A DNA stretch of 64,000 nt, taken from contig JADLDI010000005.1 in the NCBI GenBank assembly GCA_020846745.1, forward strand, positions 1 to 64,000, read 5' to 3'. Under the pieces are notes generated by a model that made no database searches, was not told the DNA's origin, and saw only the letters and a list, made by a program, of their open reading frames with translations. Shown here piece after piece: positions 17,654 through 26,501 of this stretch (position 1 is the stretch's first letter; the number at the start of each line of letters is the position of its first letter). This DNA is from Bryobacterales bacterium. GTDB lineage: Bacteria > Acidobacteriota > Terriglobia > Bryobacterales > Bryobacteraceae. The position numbers and the translations under genes are program-made.

Positions 17654-18778
17654 ATGGTTTCGAAAAAGGGCGCCCGCCTCGCGTCCGAGCATTCCACCGG
17701 CCGCGATACGCAAACCGGAGCACTCGTCCATCAGATGACGGGCCACCCTTCCATTAACCACGCCACGTACTTTCTCCAAAGCTCGTTCTCGCCTGACGGC
17801 CAAAGCCTTTTGATCGTCTCTTACCGCACCGGCGGCGCACAGCTCTACGAAATCGCCCCCTTCCCCGGTGGCGACATCCGCCAACTGACGGACGGTATTC
17901 CGGTCCATCCATTCTCCGCCGCCTATCATCCCGATAACGAGCGCATCTTCTTTGTCCGCCAGGGCGGCATCTGGTCGATCCGCCGCGATACCCTCGCCGA
18001 GACCTGCATCGTCGACTTCGACAAAGCCCAGCTCGGCGAATGCTCGTTATCCGCCGATGGCCAGTGGCTCACCGCCGCCGCCAAACGTGGTCCGGAACCG
18101 GGCATCGTCGCCGGGCGAGCCGGCGGCACTCAGTGGACCTTCATCCCGTTCCCCAGAACGGTCATCCATCCGCAGTTCCATCCACTCGACCCCGAATGGA
18201 TCGAATTCGCCGGCGATCCCGCTCCGAGAATGCATCGCGTCCGGCGCGATGGCTCAGCCCTCGAATGCCTTTACCACCACTCGAACGACGAGTTTGTTGT
18301 TCATGAGACTTTCCTCGGCCAAACCGGCGACATCGTCTACACCGTTTGGCCGTTCAGCCTCCGCCGCATGGATTGGACCACTCGTGAGCACTCCACCATC
18401 ACCGATTTCAACTGCTGGCACATCACCCCCAACAAGGCCGGCGCCCAGGTCCTCTGCGATACCAACCATCCCGATACCGGCCTTTGGCTCGTCGACGCCG
18501 CATCCGGCGCCCGCCGGCACTTGTGCCTCACCGAGTCCTCAAACGGCGGCTCCCAATGGAAGACTTCCCGCTATGCCCTCGCGGAAGACTTCGCCGCCGC
18601 CCGTAGCGCCGCCCAATCGGGCGCCCTCAGTTGGATGGAAGTCTCCGCCGACACTGTCTACGGGCCGCAGTGGACCCACCCCCACCCGTCCTTCTCGCCC
18701 GACGAGCGCAAAGTCGTCTTCGCCAGCGACAAAACCGGCTATCCGCAGGTTTATGTCGTTGAGCTACCGGACGCGTAA
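17654..18778 (+). CDS. oligogalacturonate lyase-like beta-propeller (PL22)
   Basis: 374 residues, no signal peptide. Seven-blade WD40/TolB-like propeller that follows the oligogalacturonide lyase pattern along its length: DTQTGALVHQMT near the start, FSPDGQSLLIVSYRTGG, QLTDG, HETFLGQTGDIVY, and at the end QWTHPHPSFSPD. In PL22 lyases the Gln and two His of Q-x2-H-x-H, here Gln339, His342 and His344, are manganese ligands. The known reaction is beta-elimination of unsaturated digalacturonate in the cytoplasm during pectin breakdown. Other pectin genes are absent from the window. The propeller fold is certain, the substrate less so. Confidence 0.75.
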   Translation: MVSKKGARLASEHSTGRDTQTGALVHQMTGHPSINHATYFLQSSFSPDGQSLLIVSYRTGGAQLYEIAPFPGGDIRQLTDGIPVHPFSAAYHPDNERIFFVRQGGIWSIRRDTLAETCIVDFDKAQLGECSLSADGQWLTAAAKRGPEPGIVAGRAGGTQWTFIPFPRTVIHPQFHPLDPEWIEFAGDPAPRMHRVRRDGSALECLYHHSNDEFVVHETFLGQTGDIVYTVWPFSLRRMDWTTREHSTITDFNCWHITPNKAGAQVLCDTNHPDTGLWLVDAASGARRHLCLTESSNGGSQWKTSRYALAEDFAAARSAAQSGALSWMEVSADTVYGPQWTHPHPSFSPDERKVVFASDKTGYPQVYVVELPDA

Positions 18779-18822
18779 CTTCGCCCGATAGATGCCGGCA
18801 ATGGCCGCACTGCGCGGCTGCG

Positions 18823-19353
18823 CTATTTAACCAAGTCCGTACAACGCAACATCGCAATGGGGTTCAGTCCTGGAAATCGGTCCGGGTGGTTGACCAATGC
18901 TTCTCGAAGCGCTTCGAAATCCCGCCCGTTGTTGTGTACAAGAGGCAGGCCATGCACCAACGACGTTGCGGCGATGAGAACATCGAATCTCCATCGCGCG
19001 GTCCGGCTGCTTTTGGATTCTGTGCGCCTATGGGCCGATACCGGCGGGCTCGGCGGATGGGGCGCCAGGCACATTAGCTCCGCAGCGGCCCGCGCAACCG
19101 CGTGGCCCACCGGAAGAATTCGCGCCGGGGTCTGATCGTAGACATCGCGCAGCGAGCGAATCCACACGGCACGCTCCGGCGTAGCCTGCGCCATCGCAAG
19201 TCCAAAGCCGGTCAGACGCTCCAGTACAGTGACGGCGGATATGTAGACCAAGTGCCGCCGCGAATATTGGAGAAGCCACTCCCGGGCATCCGGCTCGCGC
19301 GACAGCCAGCTTTCCGCGCTGGTGTCAAACAAAAAAGGTTCCTGCGAATTCAC
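18823..19353 (-). CDS. PIN-domain protein, VapC-like toxin
   Basis: 176 residues from GTG, overlapping the antitoxin stop (GTGA). PIN signatures: FLFDTSAESWL (first acidic residue), VTVLERLTGFG (Glu), and RFDVLIAATSLVHGLPLVHNNGRDFEAL with the last acidic cluster. VapC toxins are Mg-dependent ribonucleases that cut tRNA or rRNA. A Pro-rich insert (CLAPHPPSPPVSAHRR) in the middle makes it longer than the usual 130 residues. Paired with the antitoxin-like gene at 19350-19604. Confidence 0.82.
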   Translation of the reverse strand: MNSQEPFLFDTSAESWLSREPDAREWLLQYSRRHLVYISAVTVLERLTGFGLAMAQATPERAVWIRSLRDVYDQTPARILPVGHAVARAAAELMCLAPHPPSPPVSAHRRTESKSSRTARWRFDVLIAATSLVHGLPLVHNNGRDFEALREALVNHPDRFPGLNPIAMLRCTDLVK

Positions 19354-19604
19354 TTCTCGGCCAGGTATATGCCGTTGACCATCAGGAGTTCTTCCTCAGT
19401 GAGTCCACCGAAGGCCCGGCCCATTCGTTCTACAAACTCTTGTGCCCGCTCCACTGCCATTTGTTGCCGCAGCCCTTCTTCCAGAGCTTCGTTCATGATC
19501 ACATTTAAATGCACGTTTCGGCGGCTCGCCAGACGCTTCATCGCGCGCAGTGTGGCAACCGGCAGAGTCACGGTCGTACGGCGCTTCGTGGACGATACGG
19601 CCAT
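19350..19604 (-). CDS. ribbon-helix-helix antitoxin
   Basis: 84 residues from ATG 19604. N-terminal basic ribbon (RRTTVTLPVATLRAMKRLA), then a helix (NVHLNVIMNEALEEGLRQQM) of the RHH/CopG DNA-binding type, and an acidic C-terminal tail (TEEELLMVNGIYLAEK) that would mask the toxin. Translationally coupled to the PIN gene by a 4-base overlap. It probably autorepresses the pair. Confidence 0.8.
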   Translation of the reverse strand: MAVSSTKRRTTVTLPVATLRAMKRLASRRNVHLNVIMNEALEEGLRQQMAVERAQEFVERMGRAFGGLTEEELLMVNGIYLAEK

Positions 19605-19626
19605 AACCAGAGAATACCATGGTGCA

Positions 19627-20466
19627 TCAAAGTGCATCACCTGCACGGCCACCAGGGACCGTCTTCTGAACCGGCTCCCTGTTTGGGACCGTCGCAATTG
19701 ACAAAACGTAATGCCGCAGCCCCGGATCGAAAAGCATCCGATATGAGAACAGCGTACGCTCGCGTCCATCCGGAACCAGTCGCGCCGATACCCGCTCAAA
19801 TAACGCTATCAGCGCCGCTCTCGCCGGTTGATCCTCATTACCGAGTTCAACCTCAATCGCTGCAAACACCCCAATGGGCGCCGAAACGAGTTCCACCTTC
19901 GTCCCCGCGCCCTTCGCCGCCTCCGCGACGATCAGTGACAGCGTATCCGCGGCAGTCCGCCGAAGTCGTGGAAAGCGGATACGCGTACTCAGCATCGGTG
20001 TCACATTCGCCCAATTACTCGAACTTGTCCGGATCTGTCGCGGCTCGACGAACACCGCTAGCGGCGTTTGAGTGATTGTGAACCGGCCAGGGAGTGACGC
20101 CGCCTCATGCTCAGCCTTCGCGCTCTCCAGCACAACCGCAGCGTCCATCGGCTGTCCGGGGCGAACACCGGCGGCCGCCACGGAAACAGTACCGCCCCTC
20201 GGGATCAGGATGCGAGCATTTGGGTTTGCCTGTCGCTGCGCAGCATTCAGAACGGTTGCGGTGACATCGCTGACGTCGTCTTTGTACTCATAGCGGGGAT
20301 CTTCGTAGTTGATCGCAATGCCGAATCGCTGCTGCAGTTGATCTGCCATTGTCATCATCGGGCGCGGCTCGTTGACGACGCGCAAATCCGAAACTGTTTG
20401 TCCGGATAGGGTAGCCCAAACGAATGTGATCCTGAACAAAAATGTATTCCCAAAGCGAAGACTCAT
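19627..20466 (-). CDS. exported protein of unknown function
   Basis: 279 residues with a leader-like hydrophobic N-terminus (FGNTFLFRITFVWATLSGQT). The body has an early segment ADQLQQRFGIAINYEDPRYEY, reminiscent of the short secretin/STN-type domain seen at the start of outer-membrane proteins, then alternating beta-strand and Ala-rich helix. No firm family. It sits 22 bp upstream of the antitoxin start on the same strand, but the RHH/PIN pair probably has its own promoter. Confidence 0.6.
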   Translation of the reverse strand: MSLRFGNTFLFRITFVWATLSGQTVSDLRVVNEPRPMMTMADQLQQRFGIAINYEDPRYEYKDDVSDVTATVLNAAQRQANPNARILIPRGGTVSVAAAGVRPGQPMDAAVVLESAKAEHEAASLPGRFTITQTPLAVFVEPRQIRTSSSNWANVTPMLSTRIRFPRLRRTAADTLSLIVAEAAKGAGTKVELVSAPIGVFAAIEVELGNEDQPARAALIALFERVSARLVPDGRERTLFSYRMLFDPGLRHYVLSIATVPNREPVQKTVPGGRAGDAL

Positions 20467-20994
20467 ACTTTTCTCACCTTACTTTCTCAGCCCTACCACG
20501 GACGCTGTTCATTTTCGCGCTTCAAGTGTTTGCAAGAACTTGAAAACCCGCCTATCTACGACCCACACATATTGCGACATCCAGCCGCGGAGCCAAGGGC
20601 CTGAGAAGAAATCCGTTGAATGCGATTCAGCACCGCGCCCCGGGTCCGGTAAACCACTGCAAACACGCACTGCTCCGGAAACAGAACCGCAACCGTAAGG
20701 GCGCGGGCCGCATTTTTTCTCAATCCCGTAAGGGCGCGGGCCGCGTTTTTTCTCAATCCCCAAGCAACGCGGCGTCCGGAATGAAGCCGTGAGCGGCAGC
20801 GAACCCCTCCCGCTGAAAGCCGAGGCAGCTGAAACCTGCCAACTCCCACCCCAGAAAAAATCCATTCACAACAGTTTTGAAATTTTAATCAAAAACTTTT
20901 TGTCTCCTTTTAACAGGTGTTTACAAGGAAAACAATCGCTTGCGGACCCTTCCGCTGAGGGAGGATCTCGAAGCAGCCATGGTATTCCCAAGGC
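20467..20994. other. repeat-bearing intergenic region
   Basis: 528 bases between divergent genes. The middle holds repeat copy C (20635-20760). To its right, 20865-20935 is strikingly A/T-rich (cagttttgaaattttaatc and ctttttgtctccttttaac) against a GC-rich background, and may carry the promoter of the SEC-C gene. Open frames crossing the repeat read low-complexity protein and are not called. Confidence 0.5.
20635..20760. repeat. dispersed modular repeat, copy C
   Basis: Starts gcgccccgggtccggtaaac and matches copy D at 62754-62847 over about 94 bases with few differences, mostly around ctgctccgga. The right module (gtaagggcgcgggccgcatt then ttttctcaatccc, 33 bases) is duplicated in tandem here at 20695-20727 and 20728-20760 with one mismatch. 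Copy D has it once. Confidence 0.85.
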
Positions 20995-21528
20995 ATGTCT
21001 ACACCAGTTCTGCCTCCCGCGACCTCAGCCGCCCAGCGCAACCTGCTGAATGCCCTGGCCGACTCCATCCGCGACGCCGCTCGCCCCCACGGTTGCCTGG
21101 AAGATTTCGCCTGCCTGCGCTTAGCCTATGCCCAATTCCACTTCGAGCGAGCCGCCGCGCTCGCCATGCAATTCCCTGAAAACTCTCCCGAATTCATCAA
21201 ATATCAAAAACTCTCCCTAAGCTGGGAAGGCTCTTTCAACCGCGCCATGCGCCAACTACGCGAACTCCAAACCCTCCGCGCCCAATCCAACCCCAACGCA
21301 GACGCACCCCTGCGGAAAGGGTGCCCGGACCGTAAGGGACGGGTTGCCGACCCCGCCACCCCACCCTCTCCCACCCCACAACCTCAACAAAATCAGAATT
21401 TTGCGAAACGAAATCCCCATCCCGAGGAAGTAGGCCGTAACTCCCCCTGCCCCTGCGGCTCCGGCCAAAAATACAAGCGCTGCTGCGGACCCAACGCCGC
21501 CCCAATCTACAACACCCAAGCCGCCTGA
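20995..21528 (+). CDS. SEC-C motif protein with repeat-derived linker
   Basis: 177 residues. The N-terminal helical domain (about 1-100) matches the protein at 10029-10421 in the pattern [10 protein letters not shown] ... EFIKYQKL ... SFNRAM. Residues about 104-120 ([19 protein letters not shown]) are a low-complexity linker whose DNA (ggaccgtaagggacgggt) resembles the dispersed intergenic repeats. The C-terminus is a SEC-C zinc motif, [17 protein letters not shown], as in SecA and many small proteins where it binds Zn and may contact SecB or ribosomes. Function unknown. Confidence 0.75.
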   Translation: MSTPVLPPATSAAQRNLLNALADSIRDAARPHGCLEDFACLRLAYAQFHFERAAALAMQFPENSPEFIKYQKLSLSWEGSFNRAMRQLRELQTLRAQSNPNADAPLRKGCPDRKGRVADPATPPSPTPQPQQNQNFAKRNPHPEEVGRNSPCPCGSGQKYKRCCGPNAAPIYNTQAA

Positions 21529-21577
21529 CTTCACCACCTAAGTTCTTTGATATCAAAATAGTGCGAGACGAAATGAC

Positions 21578-22042
21578 CTACGCCTTCGGATGATGCGCGG
21601 GCGGTGCGAAAGTCATTCCCAGCACCTCCCGGCCGGCTAATTGAACGAATCCCACTCGATGATAAGCCGTCTTTGCGGGACCATTCGTGGGGTCCACCTC
21701 CACCGTCATTCCGCGCAAACCGGTCCGGCTGCAGAGTTCCACGATGTCGCCCAGGGCACGTGTCGCCAGCCCGCCATTGCGCCAGGCCGGCCTGACGTAA
21801 AGATCGTCAACGCACGCGGTCAATCCGCCATACTCCATTGCGATGCGGTACGTCAGCACCAAATGTCCGACCGCCTGCTCAGCGGCTTCGATAATCCAAA
21901 CGGAACCGAGCGCTGCGTTGTCGATCACCGCGCGAAACGCCCCTTCGGCGATCTCTCGATGCAACCGGTACCCGGATTCGGCATAGAACTCACTCATCAG
22001 ATCCAGTAACAGCGGTAGATCGTCGAGGCTCGCTCTCCTCAT
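21578..22042 (-). CDS. GNAT family N-acetyltransferase
   Basis: 154 residues from ATG 22042 (the longer frame from 22189 adds a non-family extension). GNAT features: VGHLVLTYRIAMEY strand, ACVDDLYVRPAWRNGGLATRAL containing the acetyl-CoA loop R-x-x-G-x-A, and EVDPTNGPAKTAYHRVGF near the end. Transfers an acetyl group from acetyl-CoA to an amine. Acceptor unknown. A single gene next to the sigma-54 activator. Confidence 0.85.
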   Translation of the reverse strand: MRRASLDDLPLLLDLMSEFYAESGYRLHREIAEGAFRAVIDNAALGSVWIIEAAEQAVGHLVLTYRIAMEYGGLTACVDDLYVRPAWRNGGLATRALGDIVELCSRTGLRGMTVEVDPTNGPAKTAYHRVGFVQLAGREVLGMTFAPPAHHPKA

Positions 22043-22085
22043 GTGCTCAGTGTGCCTTATAGCCGGCGGGTCGCGGGGCGTAGCG

Positions 22086-23405
22086 TCAGGCCAAGCCCAT
22101 GCGTTCAAGTTTGCGATACAGGGTTTTGCGTTCGATGCCGAGCACTCTGGAGGCGCGCGATTTGTTGCCGTTGACGGCGGCGAGGACACGGCGGATTTGT
22201 TCCGCTTCGGCGTCGGCCAGGGTTTCGGTTTGACGCTCGCGGGAGTCGGTGGCTTCGATGGCGTCGCGTACGGCTTCGTTGTCGATGCGATGGTCCGGCG
22301 CGAGAATCGTGAGCCGCTCCATCATGTGCTGCAACTGGCGCACGTTGCCCGGCCAGGTATAAGCCGTCATCGCCTTCAAGCCGGACTCCACTAACTTGGT
22401 TTCGAGGTTGTAGCGGGAGTTGTACTTTTTGAGGAAATAGCGGGCGAGGTGCTCGACGTCGGCGCCGCGTTCGCGCAAGGGAGGGATGCGGAGGCGGACG
22501 ACGTTCAGGCGGAACCACAGGTCGTCGCGGAACTTGTCGTCTTCGACCATCTTCGCGATATCGCGGTGGGTGGCGGCGACGATGCGTACGTCCACCTTGA
22601 TCACACGGTCCGCGCCCACGGGCCGGACTTCGCGCTCTTGCAGGAACCGGAGCAGACGGAGTTGGAAGCCGAAATCGATATCGCCGATCTCGTCTAAGAA
22701 GATGGTGCCGTGGTTGGCGGCTTCGAACATACCGACACGGTCGCGGTCGGCGCCCGTGTACGACCCCTTCTTTGCGCCGAAAAGTTCACTTTCGAGCAAA
22801 GTAGGAGCGATGGAGCCGCAATCGACGGGTTGGAATGGCTGGCTTGCGCGCCGGCTCATGCGGTGGATCATGCGGGCCACCATCTCCTTGCCGGTCCCGG
22901 TTTCGCCTTCGAGCAGCACCGTGGCGTCGGTGCCGGCCACGCGAGCGATGGTCTTGTAGAGATCCACCATCGGGGAAGAGAACCCGATCGTTTCGGTTTC
23001 CGGCAGGTCGTCTATGTCCTGTTCCGGCTCTTCTTCCTGCGCGGCCAGGGTAGTCTCGGCGCGTTTGACGGTCTCGAGCAAATCGTCGAGTTCGAACGGC
23101 TTGGCCAGGTATTCAAAAGCGCCGCGCTCGGTGGCGCGCATAACCGTTTCCATCGAGCCGCGGCCGGTCATGAGAATCACGGCACAACGCGGATTGGCGT
23201 GTCGTGCCGCATCGAGCACGTCGAGGCCCGTACGCTCATCCAGGTAGATGTCGGACACGACGATGGGGTATGCTTTGGCGGCAAGGCGCTCGATGGCTTC
23301 ACGCGTCGTGGATACGGCTTCCACCTGGTATCCCTCCAGTTCCAGGAATGTGACAAGCGTGTTCCGGACGGAACCATCGTCTTCGACGACCAGTAGCGAA
23401 CTCAC
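22086..23405 (-). CDS. NtrC-family sigma-54-dependent response regulator
   Basis: 439 residues. Receiver domain with phospho-acceptor Asp52 (VVSDIYLDERTG), linker to about 140, AAA+ domain with Walker A GETGTGKE at about 167-174 and the sigma-54 contact loop GSYTGA at 214-219 in place of canonical GAFTGA, Walker B TIFLDEIGDI, and a C-terminal Fis-type helix-turn-helix (NKSRASRVLGIERKTLYRKL). It activates sigma-54 promoters after phosphorylation. It lies 9 bp downstream of the CHASE2 kinase gene, which is its likely partner. A sigma-54-type site is seen in the window at 61392-61406. Confidence 0.92.
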   Translation of the reverse strand: MSSLLVVEDDGSVRNTLVTFLELEGYQVEAVSTTREAIERLAAKAYPIVVSDIYLDERTGLDVLDAARHANPRCAVILMTGRGSMETVMRATERGAFEYLAKPFELDDLLETVKRAETTLAAQEEEPEQDIDDLPETETIGFSSPMVDLYKTIARVAGTDATVLLEGETGTGKEMVARMIHRMSRRASQPFQPVDCGSIAPTLLESELFGAKKGSYTGADRDRVGMFEAANHGTIFLDEIGDIDFGFQLRLLRFLQEREVRPVGADRVIKVDVRIVAATHRDIAKMVEDDKFRDDLWFRLNVVRLRIPPLRERGADVEHLARYFLKKYNSRYNLETKLVESGLKAMTAYTWPGNVRQLQHMMERLTILAPDHRIDNEAVRDAIEATDSRERQTETLADAEAEQIRRVLAAVNGNKSRASRVLGIERKTLYRKLERMGLA

Positions 23406-23414
23406 AAAACTCCC

Positions 23415-25274
23415 TTAGCCCGACGCAACCGGACGCCGGGCAGTTTCTCCCTCTACCTGTGGCGGAACCGATACAGGCAACACTATGGTAAAACACGAAC
23501 CTTCGCCGGGCCTACTCGCCACTTCCATGCGGCCGCCGTGGTGGGTGACGATTTGGTCGACGAGGGAAAGTCCGATACCGGTGCCGCCTTCGCCCGAGGC
23601 TTCCGCCCGGCGTGTCCGGTAGAACTTGCGGAAGATCTGCTTGAGTTCCTTGTCATCCATGCCGATGCCCTGGTCGCTTACGGAAAGGCGCAGCGCCGTG
23701 CCCTCCAGCTTGCCGAAAACGGTGACATTTGTTTCGGCGGGCGAATACTTGATGGCGTTCGTCAGCAGGTTATAGACGGCGTATTCGAGCAGTTCATGGT
23801 CGCCGGTGACGGTGACTTCCGGGACAGATTGCCGATGTATCTCTATCTTCTTCCGTTCGGCTAGGACGGCGACCCGATCGAGGCAGGCGCTGAGCACCGC
23901 GGAGAGGTGTACCGTGTCGCGCTTCAGTTCCATCTGGCCTTCCCCCAGGCGTTCGACGTCGAGGAAGGTCTGGATCATCCGCGCCAGGCGCTTCGATTCC
24001 GAATTGATGGTCTTCGCGAGTTCTGACCGTTTTTCTTCCGGCAGTTTATACCGCCCCATCAGTTCACTGGAGCCTTGAATGGCCTGGAGCGGGGTGCGCA
24101 TCTCGTGGGCGACGAAATGGATCGCTTTCTGATACCGCTCCTTTTCCGCCGTTGTCTTACCAAGCAACCGGCGAACGACGAAGTGCTGGAATGCCGCGGC
24201 TCCCACAATGCTCAGCCAAGCTGTCGAGAAGGGCGGGGAATAGGGGAAAACGAGGCCGTTGCGGAAAGCGATCCACGGGGCCATGTGGATGCCGAGCAGC
24301 AGCGCGCCGGACAGTGCATAGCTCAGCCAGCCACCGATCTGCCAGAAGATCACGCCGGCGGCCGCGCACAACGCGACGCAGAACAAAGCCACCCAGATGT
24401 CGCGCACGGGTTCCAGGAACATATTGCCCGCGAGGGTTTCAAACGCGTTCGCGTGGATCTCGACGCCCGGCATCGTCTGCCCGTAGGAGAAGGGGGTCAT
24501 GTGGCGGTCCTGTGCCGCGGATTGGGCGGTGATGCCGATGAAGACAACCTTATCGCGAATGCGCTCGGCCGCCGGACCGCCATTGCGGAGTTGCCAGAAA
24601 CTCACCTCCGGCATCGCCGGGCGGTACCGGATCAGCAGCGGGCGCGCATCTTCGCGGCGAGACACGATGCGCGTGCCGGCCACCTGCAGGGCGTTTGGCT
24701 CTTCAATGATTTCGGCATGCCTGTCTAAGCGGAAGGCCTCAAGCGACAGCGCCCAAAAGCGGCGTTGCTGGCCGATTTTTTCGAGCGGAATGCGGCGCAT
24801 CACGTTGTCGTAAGGGTCGGGGTCGGCATGGACGTGCCCAACCGCGGCGGCATGCCGGCGAAAGCGTGGCAGCGGGTCTTCCCATTCGTTATCGCGCGTG
24901 AGGTCCACGGCGAGCACCAGGTTCGGAGTGCGTGCCATGGCGCGTTCGAGCAGGTCGTCATCGGCGGGGTCGCCTGGTTCGGGCAGGATCAAGTCGACCA
25001 CGACGACGCGGGGGTTGTACGCGGTGAGTTGTTCGAGTCCTTCGCCGACAATACGGCGAATGCCCCGGATGCCGCCCATCCGCGAAAGGCTTCGCTCGTC
25101 GATGCCGAGCACAACGGAGTTCGGCTCGTTGGCCGGCGCTGCGGAGGTGCGAAACAGGAAGTCGTAGACGTCGTTATCGAGCTGTACGCCAAGCGTGGTC
25201 CAGCCGACCGTCAGCGACACCAGCAGACACGCGCCGAGAACTATCACATACCCGGCGGCGAGGCGCGGCTTCAT
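23415..25274 (-). CDS. CHASE2-domain sensor histidine kinase
   Basis: 619 residues. N-terminal membrane segment (VIVLGACLLVSLTVGWTTL), an extracytoplasmic CHASE2 sensor about 30-290 (VVLGIDERSLSRMGG, VVVDLILPEPG, KVVFIGITAQSAAQDRHMTPF), then three closely spaced membrane helices about 294-365, and a kinase with the phospho-histidine His390 in HFVAHEMRTPLQ. HATPase motifs: LTNAIKYSP, VSDQGIGMDDKE, GEGGTGIGLSLV. CHASE2 signals are mostly unknown. Overlaps the upstream peptidase gene by 4 bp. Confidence 0.92.
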   Translation of the reverse strand: MKPRLAAGYVIVLGACLLVSLTVGWTTLGVQLDNDVYDFLFRTSAAPANEPNSVVLGIDERSLSRMGGIRGIRRIVGEGLEQLTAYNPRVVVVDLILPEPGDPADDDLLERAMARTPNLVLAVDLTRDNEWEDPLPRFRRHAAAVGHVHADPDPYDNVMRRIPLEKIGQQRRFWALSLEAFRLDRHAEIIEEPNALQVAGTRIVSRREDARPLLIRYRPAMPEVSFWQLRNGGPAAERIRDKVVFIGITAQSAAQDRHMTPFSYGQTMPGVEIHANAFETLAGNMFLEPVRDIWVALFCVALCAAAGVIFWQIGGWLSYALSGALLLGIHMAPWIAFRNGLVFPYSPPFSTAWLSIVGAAAFQHFVVRRLLGKTTAEKERYQKAIHFVAHEMRTPLQAIQGSSELMGRYKLPEEKRSELAKTINSESKRLARMIQTFLDVERLGEGQMELKRDTVHLSAVLSACLDRVAVLAERKKIEIHRQSVPEVTVTGDHELLEYAVYNLLTNAIKYSPAETNVTVFGKLEGTALRLSVSDQGIGMDDKELKQIFRKFYRTRRAEASGEGGTGIGLSLVDQIVTHHGGRMEVASRPGEGSCFTIVLPVSVPPQVEGETARRPVASG

Positions 25275-26488
25275 TTCTTCCTCAGGGCCGTTTCGACGTC
25301 CTTAGGGTCGCGCGGAAGCGAGGAGGAGAGCACTTCCGCTCCCGTTTCCGTGATCAGGATGACGTCTTCAATCCGCACGCCGATCTTTTCGTCGGCGATA
25401 TAGATGCCGGGCTCGACAGTGAAGACCATGCCCGGCTTGAGCGTAAGGTCGGGGTCCGCCGGGTCGTGCACTTCGAGGCCGACGTGATGGCCGAGGGCAT
25501 GGAGGTAGTACTGTTCGAGCCCGTGTTTCGCCACCTGCGCCTTGGCTATCCCGTTCAGCGAATCCTGATCGGTGCCGAGCAGTTTCATTCCAGGCTTGGC
25601 CGCGGCGATTGCGGCGTTCTGCGCCTCGAGCACGGCCTCGTAGATCTCACGTTGCCGGGCGGTGAACTTGCCCGTCACCGGGACCGTGCGCGTGATGTCG
25701 GCGGCGTAGTCCGAGCATTCTGCCCCGACATCCATAACGACTACTTCGCCCGCATCCATGCGGCGGCGATTCGCGCCGTAGTGTAGGATGACCGAGTTCG
25801 GTCCGGAGCCCACAATCGGCAGGTACGCGTTGCGCTCGCAGCCTGCATCGAAATAGGTCGAAGTGATGATGTTGGCGGCCTGGTATTCGTACATGCCGGC
25901 GCCGATCCGCGTCCACGCCGCGCGATGTCCCGCGATCGTGTGTTCCACAGACTTTCGAATAAGGTCGACTTCCGCCGGCGATTTCACCATGCGGAGGCGG
26001 GCGATTTCGCGGCTGATGTCGACCCATTCCCTGTCGCCGACAGCGCGTTGCAGGCGAGCAAACGGTTCGCCGCGCGTGATGGTGTGGATCTTTCCGGTGA
26101 ACCGCTTAAGCTGCGCCCGGATCTCCGTTTCGTCCATCACCTTGGCGAACCCGGTCTGTTGTGGCGCCTTCTGGTCGTCGGGCCCGAGTTTGGGGCCGGT
26201 GTAGCGTTCCCGAATGGTGCTGCGTTTGGGCAGAAACAGGATCTCTTCATCGGGCGCGAGAAGGATGGTTGCGCCGGGTTCGCGCCAGCCGGTGAGGTAG
26301 AGAAAGTTCGGTTCCTGCAGGAACCCTGCGCGAATTTCGCCGTGGTCGGCTTCCGTGGCCCCTGCCAGCAGCACGGCTTTGTTGCCAACTTCCGTGATGA
26401 GGCGCTTGCGGCGGGCCTGGTATTCATCGAGCGGGATGCCGGCCCAAGCCGTGACGGCAAGGCACCAAAACGCGAAAAACCTCATCAT
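25271..26488 (-). CDS. exported Xaa-Pro aminopeptidase (M24B)
   Basis: 405 residues with a leader MMRFFAFWCLAVTAWA. N-terminal creatinase-like domain (YLTGWREPGATILL) and a pita-bread catalytic domain with the five metal ligands visible in context: VVMDVGAECSDYAADITRT (two Asp), GHHVGLEVHDPAD (His), FTVEPGIYI (Glu), VRIEDVIL (Glu). PepP-type enzymes remove an N-terminal residue ahead of proline. A periplasmic version heads the operon with the CHASE2 kinase and sigma-54 activator, so peptide processing may be linked to the signal. That link is inference. Confidence 0.88.
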   Translation of the reverse strand: MMRFFAFWCLAVTAWAGIPLDEYQARRKRLITEVGNKAVLLAGATEADHGEIRAGFLQEPNFLYLTGWREPGATILLAPDEEILFLPKRSTIRERYTGPKLGPDDQKAPQQTGFAKVMDETEIRAQLKRFTGKIHTITRGEPFARLQRAVGDREWVDISREIARLRMVKSPAEVDLIRKSVEHTIAGHRAAWTRIGAGMYEYQAANIITSTYFDAGCERNAYLPIVGSGPNSVILHYGANRRRMDAGEVVVMDVGAECSDYAADITRTVPVTGKFTARQREIYEAVLEAQNAAIAAAKPGMKLLGTDQDSLNGIAKAQVAKHGLEQYYLHALGHHVGLEVHDPADPDLTLKPGMVFTVEPGIYIADEKIGVRIEDVILITETGAEVLSSSLPRDPKDVETALRKK

Positions 26489-26501
26489 TTATACTCTATC
26501 G

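Noticed and set aside
18779..18822. Possible terminator between the lyase and PIN genes
   Set aside because: A weak GCCGC/GCGGC hairpin is present, but no T run follows it.
20695..20760. Tandem 33-bp units considered as CRISPR repeats
   Set aside because: The two units are contiguous with no spacer, and no cas genes are present.
20509..20865. Minus-strand open frame across repeat copy C
   Set aside because: Its translation is the repeat read as protein (Gly/Arg/Pro-rich blocks repeated), with no start context or family.
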